The notes under the pieces are model-generated. The model was not told where the DNA came from. It did no database searches and saw only the letters and a program-made list of their open reading frames with translations. A DNA stretch of 13,625 bases from Candidatus Thorarchaeota archaeon MP11T_1 (GTDB taxonomy: Archaea > Asgardarchaeota > Thorarchaeia > Thorarchaeales > Thorarchaeaceae): the NCBI GenBank assembly GCA_002825515.1, contig PJET01000144.1, forward strand, positions 1 through 13,625, in the 5' to 3' direction. This document shows, piece after piece, positions 7,592 to 12,930 of this stretch (positions are counted from its first letter, which is position 1; the number at the start of each line of letters is the position of its first letter). Made by a program: the position numbers and the translations under genes.

Positions 7592-8716
7592 TCACTGAAG
7601 CATTTTGGGAAGGCTATAGCAATCACCAAACTCTTGTTGAAGTTTTAACAACTCCTCTCGAACCCTATCGAGCCCAAGCCGAGTAATGGTTTCAAAGGGA
7701 CCTTCTTTATAGTTAGAACCCAGTTTCATCGCTTTGTCAATATCTTCTTTTGATGCAATTCCTGTTTCAAACTCAATCATAGCTTCTCTAAGATATGGCA
7801 TGATAATTCTGGTGACCAACCAGGAAGGATCTGCACCCTTTGGTTCTTCAAGCGAACGTTTCTCTCCATCATATACATAGAAACCCTTACCAGCTTTTCT
7901 GCCAATTCTTCCCTCTTTTACAAACCGCTTGAGTGTATCAGGAACTTCAAAACATTTCCCCATTTCTTTCTCCATCGTACTCATCGTACCAAATGATATA
8001 TCCAAACCAACAAAGTCACTCAATTCCATTGATCCCATTGGTGTACCAAACTGCTCTTTCATTGCAGTATCAATCTCTTCAGCACTTGCTAGACCTTGTT
8101 CATAGATTAATATCGCTGCTCTTGATATCTGCATTCGGAGTCTGTTGACAATAAATCCTGGACTATCTATTGCTTTTACTGTTGTCTTTCCCTGTGTTTC
8201 ACCAACTTCCAAGGCAGTCTGAATCGTATCCTCGTTTGTTTCTTCTCCTATAATGACTTCGAGGAGCTTCATTGCAGGTACAGGAGAGAAGTAATGCATC
8301 CCAATTACCTTGTCAGGTCGATTTGTGACCTTGCCAAGCTCAGTTATACTAAGTGACGAAGTGTTAGAAGCGAGGACTGTGTGAGGTTTTGCAGAACAAT
8401 CCATTTCACTAAACAGTTTCTTCTTGACGTCCATATTCTCGAATACTGCCTCTATAACCAGATCAACATCACTGACTGCTTCATCCAGATTTGTAGTTGT
8501 GGCTAGCTGATGGATTATCCTATCACCATCTTGAGGTGATAACTTCCCTCGTTTGACTCCTGATTCCACATACTCATTGATTCTTGACAGTCCTCGATTA
8601 ATCGAGTTGTCATCTAGATCAACCATTATCACATCATATCCTGATGCGCCAGAAACATATGAGATTCCTGCACCCATAAGACCAGCACCAATAACAGCTA
8701 TCTTGTTAACTTTCAT
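7592..8716 (-). CDS. 3-hydroxyacyl-CoA dehydrogenase (archaeal long form)
   Basis: NAD-dependent oxidation of (S)-3-hydroxyacyl-CoA to 3-oxoacyl-CoA. Domains: N-terminal NAD-binding Rossmann fold with GAGLMGAG at 10-17 and VDLDD at 32-36; catalytic Ser120 in NTSS, His141 in HYFSPVP, Glu153 and Asn191 in SPGFIVNR; the helical 3HCDH domain to about residue 285; and a second partial helical repeat from about 298 to 360. At 374 residues it is about 90 longer than simple 3-hydroxybutyryl-CoA dehydrogenases. It matches the N-terminal part of the archaeal dehydrogenase-hydratase fusion enzymes. The ATG at 8716 is five bases after the nitroreductase stop; the open frame to 8767 would overlap that gene and is rejected. 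Hydratase 1 follows after 19 bases. A 3-hydroxybutyryl-CoA role is equally possible. Confidence 0.92.
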   Translation of the reverse strand: MKVNKIAVIGAGLMGAGISYVSGASGYDVIMVDLDDNSINRGLSRINEYVESGVKRGKLSPQDGDRIIHQLATTTNLDEAVSDVDLVIEAVFENMDVKKKLFSEMDCSAKPHTVLASNTSSLSITELGKVTNRPDKVIGMHYFSPVPAMKLLEVIIGEETNEDTIQTALEVGETQGKTTVKAIDSPGFIVNRLRMQISRAAILIYEQGLASAEEIDTAMKEQFGTPMGSMELSDFVGLDISFGTMSTMEKEMGKCFEVPDTLKRFVKEGRIGRKAGKGFYVYDGEKRSLEEPKGADPSWLVTRIIMPYLREAMIEFETGIASKEDIDKAMKLGSNYKEGPFETITRLGLDRVREELLKLQQEFGDCYSLPKMLQ

Positions 8717-8721
8717 TTCTC

Positions 8722-9486
8722 TCACTCTTTTTCTCTGAAAGCTAATCTCGTGTATGGTTTTCCCCATCGCTCATCATACAATAATCCCTCCAGAGGTGGT
8801 CTACTAGGACCGATATGTCTACTTCTGACTGGCACTCCAATACAAAATGCTGTCAACGGTGTCCAAATTGGTGGAATTCCAATTCTGTCACGAATCAATT
8901 GAGTATGACGAGAGTCCGAGCATACCAAAGCTTCGTAGCCGCAACCATAACCCATCGAAGTAGCGACCATCCACATATTCTGTATAGCCATACCTGCGAC
9001 AACAGACCCGAAGAGCTCATTGGGATATAATTTAGTTGCATCATGCCATGCAGGACAAGCACACACAATAATAACAGTGTCACTCTTTTCGGGATATCTA
9101 AAGAGTTCTCCTTCACGAAGTCGAGAGAAAACAGCAGCTCTAAATTCATCCTGAATGTACCAATTCCTGCCACTTGTAAGTTCAAATGGTGCAGACCCAA
9201 ATACTGTTCGAGCATTTTCTTGAGCGATATCTGCTAGAAATTCCTTTGTGTCTTGATCATCTCGTATAACAACTAGTCGAATCATTAACATATTTTCTGG
9301 ACTTGGAGCATGTCGTGCAGCTTCTAATATCAGTTCAATGTGCTCATCAGGAATCTTTCCACCTGTAAACTCTCGAATTGAGCGACGAGACCAGACATAT
9401 TTCAGTACCTGTAAACCTGAGGAGATTTTTGTGTCACTTATCTCCTCACCTCTAATATCCAAGCTTCCATTGGTATCTGTTGTCAT
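8722..9486 (-). CDS. Nitroreductase-family FMN oxidoreductase
   Basis: FMN-dependent NAD(P)H or ferredoxin oxidoreductase of unknown substrate. Family marks: SRRSIREF at about 33-40, whose arginines bind FMN phosphate; HAPSPENMLMIRLVVI at 59-74; and the helix GMAIQNMWMVATSMGYGCGYEAL followed by an IGVPV strand, typical of the flavin-binding dimer core. There are 254 residues, with a polar N-terminal extension of about 25. The start at ATG 9486 has GAGGGG six bases before it and lies a plausible distance from a TATA box at 9541-9548; an ATG at 9528 would lie before the likely transcript start. It heads the unit and is followed by the dehydrogenase after five bases, so it is probably cotranscribed with beta-oxidation genes. 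It may supply or take electrons in acyl-CoA conversion, but no residue proves that. Confidence 0.82.
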   Translation of the reverse strand: MTTDTNGSLDIRGEEISDTKISSGLQVLKYVWSRRSIREFTGGKIPDEHIELILEAARHAPSPENMLMIRLVVIRDDQDTKEFLADIAQENARTVFGSAPFELTSGRNWYIQDEFRAAVFSRLREGELFRYPEKSDTVIIVCACPAWHDATKLYPNELFGSVVAGMAIQNMWMVATSMGYGCGYEALVCSDSRHTQLIRDRIGIPPIWTPLTAFCIGVPVRSRHIGPSRPPLEGLLYDERWGKPYTRLAFREKE

Positions 9487-9540
9487 TAATTCCCCTCGAG
9501 CTAATTTTTTGAAATGCTCTAGTCCCATATATGGAGGTGC

Positions 9541-9548
9541 TATTTATA
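9541..9548 (-). promoter_or_regulatory. TATA box of the nitroreductase-dehydrogenase-hydratase operon
   Basis: TATAAATA on the minus strand is the best match to an archaeal TATA element in the window. With usual spacing it starts transcription near 9519, giving a leader of about 33 bases to the ATG at 9486 with GAGGGG just before it. It lies within the 75- to 117-base gap after hydratase 2, suggesting the three-gene unit has its own promoter. Confidence 0.6.
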
Positions 9549-9603
9549 CGAACGCATTCGATAGGTCATCATATTGATATTAATTTGAAACCGTGTTGTA
9601 TAG

Positions 9604-10389
9604 CTATTTGTGTCTAAACTCTGGTTTGCGTTTCTCAAGGAATGCCGCTACGCCTTCCTCTTTGTCTTCAGTATCGAATGTTTGGCAAAACACACCAAGC
9701 TCAAATGCAAGATTATCCTGAAGTGTTTGTTGCCAAGCATTATTTAGTGATTGTTTAGCCAACTTTATGGCTACTCCAGGTTTCTCAACCAACTTTGTTG
9801 CCAGCTCTTTAACACCTTCATGAAGGGCTTCAATAGAGTCAAACACTTTGTTTACGAGACCTATCCGCAACGCTTCATCAGCCTTAATCTGATCACCTGT
9901 GAATACAAGCTCTTTGGCAATTCCAAGACCTACAAGTCTTGGAAGTCTAACAGTACCACCATATCCTGGGATGATACCCAGAAGAATCTCAGGTTGTCCG
10001 AATCTTGCATTCACTGAGGCGTATCGAATATCACATGCCATCGCAAGCTCACAGCCGCCTCCCAATGCAAAGCCATTTACTGCTGCAATCACTGGTTTAC
10101 TCATTGACTCAATATACACAGTGAGTTCCTGTCCTTCCAAGACGGCGGGACGTATTTCTTTTGAGTCCTTACCTGGGAATCCTGTAATGTCAGCTCCTGC
10201 AGCAAAAGCTTTGTCACCGGCACCAGTCAGAATAACAACCCTAACAGAGTCATCCTCTTCAGCTTTCTTGAAGAATTCACTTAGAGATGCTCTTACCATT
10301 GTGTTCAACGCATTGTATTTCGAAGGTCGATTGATTGTGATGGTGGCAATTCTATCAGCCACTTCGTAGAGAACTTCTTGTTCAGACAC
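9604..10389 (-). CDS. Enoyl-CoA hydratase 2 (crotonase family)
   Basis: Reversible hydration of enoyl-CoA. The 261 residues align to hydratase 1 without a gap and are identical at about 169 positions (65%) by hand count; residues 237-258 are identical. Oxyanion-hole segment AGAD is at 64-67, GGGCELA at 110-116 and QPEILLGIIPGYGGT at 132-146; both catalytic glutamates (Glu114, Glu134) are kept. The GTG at 10389 is chosen because a strong GGAGG lies seven bases upstream; an in-frame ATG 22 codons earlier has no such site and adds residues absent from the paralogue. The gene is separated from the nitroreductase operon by 117 bases containing a TATA box, so it is likely its own transcript. It diverges from the small helical protein gene. 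Confidence 0.92.
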   Translation of the reverse strand: MSEQEVLYEVADRIATITINRPSKYNALNTMVRASLSEFFKKAEEDDSVRVVILTGAGDKAFAAGADITGFPGKDSKEIRPAVLEGQELTVYIESMSKPVIAAVNGFALGGGCELAMACDIRYASVNARFGQPEILLGIIPGYGGTVRLPRLVGLGIAKELVFTGDQIKADEALRIGLVNKVFDSIEALHEGVKELATKLVEKPGVAIKLAKQSLNNAWQQTLQDNLAFELGVFCQTFDTEDKEEGVAAFLEKRKPEFRHK

Positions 10390-10396
10390 AGCACTT

Positions 10397-10401
10397 CCTC
10401 C
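10397..10401 (-). promoter_or_regulatory. GGAGG ribosome-binding site of hydratase 2
   Basis: GGAGG on the minus strand, seven bases before GTG 10389. It decides for the GTG start and against the longer frame from 10455. Confidence 0.65.
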
Positions 10402-10492
10402 TAGATAGTATTCGCTCAAGTTCAAAGGCGAGTAATAAGCCTTCGCGCGTATCACCTAGGCATCACTTAATGTTTAATTGGTTGTTTGCTAC

Positions 10493-10499
10493 TATATTA
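10493..10499 (+). promoter_or_regulatory. Candidate TATA element for the small helical protein gene
   Basis: TATATTA is 28 bases before the ATG at 10521, so transcription would start at or next to the start codon. An alternative TTTAAT at 10473-10478 would instead give a leader of about 19 bases containing GGAGTGA. The same TATATTA sequence precedes the ferredoxin gene. Confidence 0.35.
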
Positions 10500-10520
10500 C
10501 AAGCAACCCCCGGAGTGAAT

Positions 10521-10877
10521 ATGATGGTTAGCTCTGAAAAGAGAGATGTCTGGAGAGAAAGTCTGAGTGCGATGAAGGCATCTCTTGTGAGCTCCTACGA
10601 ATTCAAGACAATTGTTCAAGAAGAAAAGCAACTTATTCAGGGACTTCAGGACCTAGAGAAAGATTATGTTGTGTTCTCAGGTTATAGACGTAACGATGGC
10701 AGAAGAAGATTAAATGACATAAAAAGCGTCATTGATACAGCTCTTGAGAAAATCGATTGTTGTGATTCAAAGGAAGCATCTTCCATCTATCTGCAGACCT
10801 TAAAGGCAATCACACTTCAAACTCGTTGGGCATCAATATTGGAAGATCTTTCTAAATATGATCACAAATTCGGTTGA
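10521..10877 (+). CDS. Uncharacterised helical protein (118 residues)
   Basis: I do not recognise a family. The 118-residue chain is rich in Glu, Lys, Arg, Leu and Ser, with heptad-like hydrophobic spacing over about residues 25-50 and 60-80, suggesting a helical bundle or short coiled coil. There is no membrane segment or signal peptide. An adjacent Cys-Cys pair occurs near residue 79, and RRNDGRRRL near 55-63 is a basic patch. The ATG at 10521 is chosen because GGAGTGA lies just upstream; the open frame from 10470 would add 17 residues, and its ATG overlaps a likely promoter element. It diverges from hydratase 2 and precedes the ferredoxin gene by 67 bases with a TATA-like element between, so the two are probably separate transcripts. 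Function cannot be assigned. Confidence 0.65.
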   Translation: MMVSSEKRDVWRESLSAMKASLVSSYEFKTIVQEEKQLIQGLQDLEKDYVVFSGYRRNDGRRRLNDIKSVIDTALEKIDCCDSKEASSIYLQTLKAITLQTRWASILEDLSKYDHKFG

Positions 10878-10910
10878 ATATCTATGTCCCTAAACTATCA
10901 TTCATATTGC

Positions 10911-10918
10911 TATATTAT
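10911..10918 (+). promoter_or_regulatory. Candidate TATA box of the ferredoxin gene
   Basis: TATATTAT is centred about 30 bases before the TTG at 10945. Typical spacing would start the transcript near 10940-10942, leaving almost no leader. This supports a near-leaderless start. Confidence 0.45.
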
Positions 10919-10944
10919 TCGATTGTGTCAAATTGATCAGGTGA

Positions 10945-11157
10945 TTGATTATCCCAACAATAATAGACGAAACCTGCTGCGATGGATGCGGAACCTGTGT
11001 AAAGATCTGCAGATATGGTGTTTATGAAAAACTCGACGAAAAACCGCAAGTAGCTCATGTCCAATATTGTAAGGATTGTGGAAACTGTATTGAAGAGTGT
11101 CCAAATGAGTGCATTAAATTAAAAGAGATTATGTCAAAAAATGGGGAGAAGAAATAG
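10945..11157 (+). CDS. 2[4Fe-4S] ferredoxin, non-ATG start
   Basis: Small soluble electron carrier with two four-cysteine motifs: Cys12/15/18/22 (CDGCGTCVKIC) and Cys42/45/48/52 (CKDCGNCIEECP), each a CxxCxxCxxxC set for a [4Fe-4S] cluster. The proline normally after the fourth cysteine is Arg in the first motif and Pro in the second. Two further cysteines (11 and 56) are unpaired. It ends in a charged tail of lysines. About 70 residues, usual for the family. No ATG occurs in frame before the motifs, and a stop lies at 10942-10944, so the gene must begin at TTG 10945 or at ATT/ATC 10948-10953. A GGTGAT at 10940-10945 would be five bases from ATC 10951 but overlaps the TTG. It converges on the DUF35 gene. 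Possible partners are the nitroreductase or a 2-oxoacid oxidoreductase elsewhere. Confidence 0.85.
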   Translation: MIIPTIIDETCCDGCGTCVKICRYGVYEKLDEKPQVAHVQYCKDCGNCIEECPNECIKLKEIMSKNGEKK

Positions 11158-11162
11158 AAGGA

Positions 11163-11178
11163 TGAGCCCGAAGGCTCA
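11163..11178 (-). terminator. UUCG-loop hairpin ending the thiolase-DUF35 transcript
   Basis: TGAGCC and GGCTCA form a perfect 6-bp stem. On the minus strand the loop is TTCG closed by C-G, the unusually stable cUUCGg tetraloop. It begins 7 bases after the DUF35 stop and is followed by a pyrimidine-rich tract (TCCTTCTATTTCTTC). On the plus strand it follows the ferredoxin stop by 5 bases with loop CGAA and no T-run, so it acts mainly on the minus strand. Confidence 0.6.
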
Positions 11179-11185
11179 ACCTCAA

Positions 11186-11599
11186 CTAGACTAGCCACTT
11201 GTATGTGACCATCTTCTCTTGATGCTCAAAAGCCAGCTTGAGCGGCATTCCAACCTCGGGCGGGCCCATAGGGTTGGTGATGTGCGCAGTTAATCTCAAA
11301 CCTGATGGAAATTCACCAATGGCAACGATATATGGTTGCTTGGAAGAGAGGCTCTCTGGGGCAAAGTCAACAATGACATATGAATAGAGTTTAGCTTCTC
11401 TTTCAGTAAATTCAGTCAATTCGCATTCACTCAAATCTTTCTGGCAATGTTGTCTTGGGGGAAGATATTCCGCCCCACACTTGGGACACTTACTCTTCAT
11501 GAGCTTCCCTTGATCGAGCGCTTCAAGAAATTTATGAAAGAAGGGAGTAATTGCTTTATCGGTAGAGTAACCAAGGTAGAGCTCTTTCTGTTCACTCAT
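11186..11599 (-). CDS. DUF35/OB-fold zinc-ribbon partner of thiolase
   Basis: Small acyl-CoA-binding partner protein that docks on archaeal thiolases. It has 137 residues: an N-terminal helix, a rubredoxin-like zinc ribbon (Cys38-x2-Cys41, then Cys52), and an OB fold from about residue 65 (KLYSYVIVDF, PYIVAIGEF, GLRLTAHI) to the end. In the known archaeal complex of acetyl-CoA acetyltransferase, DUF35 and HMG-CoA synthase, this protein bridges the enzymes. No HMG-CoA synthase is in this window. The fourth zinc ligand, normally CxxC after the PPR loop, is Asp55 here (CQKD), with another cysteine four residues on (Cys59). The ATG lies three bases after the thiolase stop, so translation is probably coupled. 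A UUCG hairpin follows the stop. Confidence 0.87.
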   Translation of the reverse strand: MSEQKELYLGYSTDKAITPFFHKFLEALDQGKLMKSKCPKCGAEYLPPRQHCQKDLSECELTEFTEREAKLYSYVIVDFAPESLSSKQPYIVAIGEFPSGLRLTAHITNPMGPPEVGMPLKLAFEHQEKMVTYKWLV

Positions 11600-11602
11600 T
11601 TT

Positions 11603-12769
11603 TTACCAGCCCCTCTCAAAGATGAACACATTGACAAACTGACCAGATTGCCCGACATTGTGCGCAAGACCATACTTCACGTCATCAATCTGTCGAGATG
11701 GGTTCTCAGCCTCGCCTCGCATCTGCTTCAAAATCTCATAAGTCATGGAAACCCCTGTTGCACCCAAGGGATGGCCTTTACTTTTGAGACCTCCGTCACA
11801 GTTGACTGGAATTCTACCATCATGATAGTTATCTTTGTTCTCAACAATTTCTGGTCCCTTGCCAGGTTCGGCAAAGCCAAGATCTTCATAGGCAATGAGT
11901 TCAGCTATAGTAAAGCAATCGTGCACTTGTGCCATGTTGATGTCTTTTGGTTCAATACCAGCCATTTTGTATGCTGCTTTTCCTGCTCGTTTTGCACCAG
12001 GAATTGATGTAAGACTTGTGCGGTCTTGAATCATCATCTCAGAAGCACCAGCTCCAATTCCTTTGATCCACATTGGTCGGTCTGTGAATTCCTTGACCCT
12101 ATCCTCGGCTGCTATGACAACTGCTGCTGCGCCATCTGTGATTAGGCTACAATCGTATAGATTCAGAGGTCTACATATAGGAATAGCATTATTTGCCTCT
12201 TCAAAAGAAACTTCCTTTGGAAGATGCGCCTTGGGATTCTGTGCGCCGTAGTGATGAGACTTCACAGCTATCTTTGCTAGAATATCATGTTCCATATTAT
12301 ACTCACTCATATACCGTGAGGCCATCAGTGCATAAAATGCAGGGAAACTTATTCCAAAAGGATATTCCCAGCGCATGTCACCTGCCTGCGACATATATTC
12401 AGTTGCAGTAGCTGATGATACGCGATTCATCTGTTCGACTCCCAAAACTAGCATGACGTCGTAGAGACCAGAGGACACCATCCCCCATGCAGCTCTAAGG
12501 CTTGCAGTTCCAGTAGTGCATGCGGACTCAACTCTCATGTGAGGCTTATCTTGCAGTCCAATATAATCAGCAATCAAAGCGGATCCTGCACCCTGACCTG
12601 TAAATTGCGATGCTGCGTATGAGAGAACACTTGCGTCAATCTTGTCTTGTGTGACTCCCTCATCATAAATTGGTTTGTAGGCTTCAGCACAGAGTTCTCT
12701 CATTGTGGCATCATATCTTTTTCCAAATTTGCTGTGGCCGCCTGCGACTACAGCAACCTTTTTTGCCAT
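11603..12769 (-). CDS. Thiolase, archaeal/SCP2-like acetyl-CoA acetyltransferase family
   Basis: Condenses or cleaves acyl-CoA (acetyl-CoA C-acyltransferase). The 388 residues have the usual two-half thiolase fold. Catalytic Cys84 lies in ESACTTGTAS, His283 in QVHDCFT and His333 in KGHPLGATG. The second cysteine of classical bacterial thiolases (C-x-G near the C-terminus) is replaced by HNVGQSGQ, as expected for the archaeal/SCP2-like branch. The ATG at 12769 has GGAGG eight bases upstream. The DUF35 gene follows after three bases. Two roles are possible: thiolysis in beta-oxidation with the nearby hydratases and dehydrogenase, or acetoacetyl-CoA synthesis for the mevalonate route to archaeal lipids. 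The beta-oxidation neighbours favour the first or a dual role; substrate range cannot be read from the sequence. Confidence 0.9.
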   Translation of the reverse strand: MAKKVAVVAGGHSKFGKRYDATMRELCAEAYKPIYDEGVTQDKIDASVLSYAASQFTGQGAGSALIADYIGLQDKPHMRVESACTTGTASLRAAWGMVSSGLYDVMLVLGVEQMNRVSSATATEYMSQAGDMRWEYPFGISFPAFYALMASRYMSEYNMEHDILAKIAVKSHHYGAQNPKAHLPKEVSFEEANNAIPICRPLNLYDCSLITDGAAAVVIAAEDRVKEFTDRPMWIKGIGAGASEMMIQDRTSLTSIPGAKRAGKAAYKMAGIEPKDINMAQVHDCFTIAELIAYEDLGFAEPGKGPEIVENKDNYHDGRIPVNCDGGLKSKGHPLGATGVSMTYEILKQMRGEAENPSRQIDDVKYGLAHNVGQSGQFVNVFIFERGW

Positions 12770-12826
12770 TTCATATCCTCCATGGGAAGAGCCAGCTCTG
12801 TGTTCCCAGAGATTAGCTCATATTGT

Positions 12827-12839
12827 TTACAGTATGTAA
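12827..12839. promoter_or_regulatory. TTACA-N3-TGTAA inverted repeat upstream of thiolase
   Basis: A perfect 5-3-5 inverted repeat, 58-70 bases before the thiolase ATG. On the minus strand it adjoins an AAACAATAT element (12821-12829) that may be the TATA box, so a bound protein would overlap the promoter. The rest of the 160-base gap holds only this, the hydratase 3 terminator and the thiolase ribosome-binding site. Confidence 0.35.
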
Positions 12840-12882
12840 CTTCTCTCCATTTACGGGGTCTTAAGGTTGACGATTGGTCATG

Positions 12883-12916
12883 AAAAAGAGAAGAAAGACC
12901 CCGGAGAACCGGGGTC
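12883..12916 (-). terminator. Hairpin plus U-tract terminator of hydratase 3
   Basis: GACCCCGG and CCGGGGTC form a perfect 8-bp GC-rich stem with a four-base loop (12897-12916), 14 bases after the hydratase 3 stop. On the minus strand it runs straight into a T-rich stretch (TTTCTTCTCTTTTT, 12896-12883). This has the form of a bacterial intrinsic terminator; in archaea the U-tract alone usually suffices, so the strong stem is notable. It separates hydratase 3 from the thiolase unit. Confidence 0.75.
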
Positions 12917-12930
12917 AATTAACAAAGAAA

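Noticed and set aside
7573..7629. N-terminal extension of hydratase 1 suggesting a programmed frameshift fusion with the dehydrogenase
   Set aside because: The open stretch is only about 20 codons with a stop just upstream, begins with TTG, and the dehydrogenase has its own normal stop. Separate genes are simpler.
10424..10442. AAGGC...GCCTT inverted repeat before hydratase 2
   Set aside because: A 5-bp stem with a long loop in AT-rich DNA is expected by chance and has no second copy in the window.
10452..10460. CCTAGG palindrome in the hydratase 2 upstream gap as a second copy of the glp palindrome
   Set aside because: Only six bases are symmetric and the flanks do not match the 12-bp site; kept only as a weak half-site note.
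11447..12007. 186-residue plus-strand open frame over the thiolase-DUF35 junction
   Set aside because: Both minus-strand genes there have clear catalytic or metal motifs; the plus frame is a shadow.
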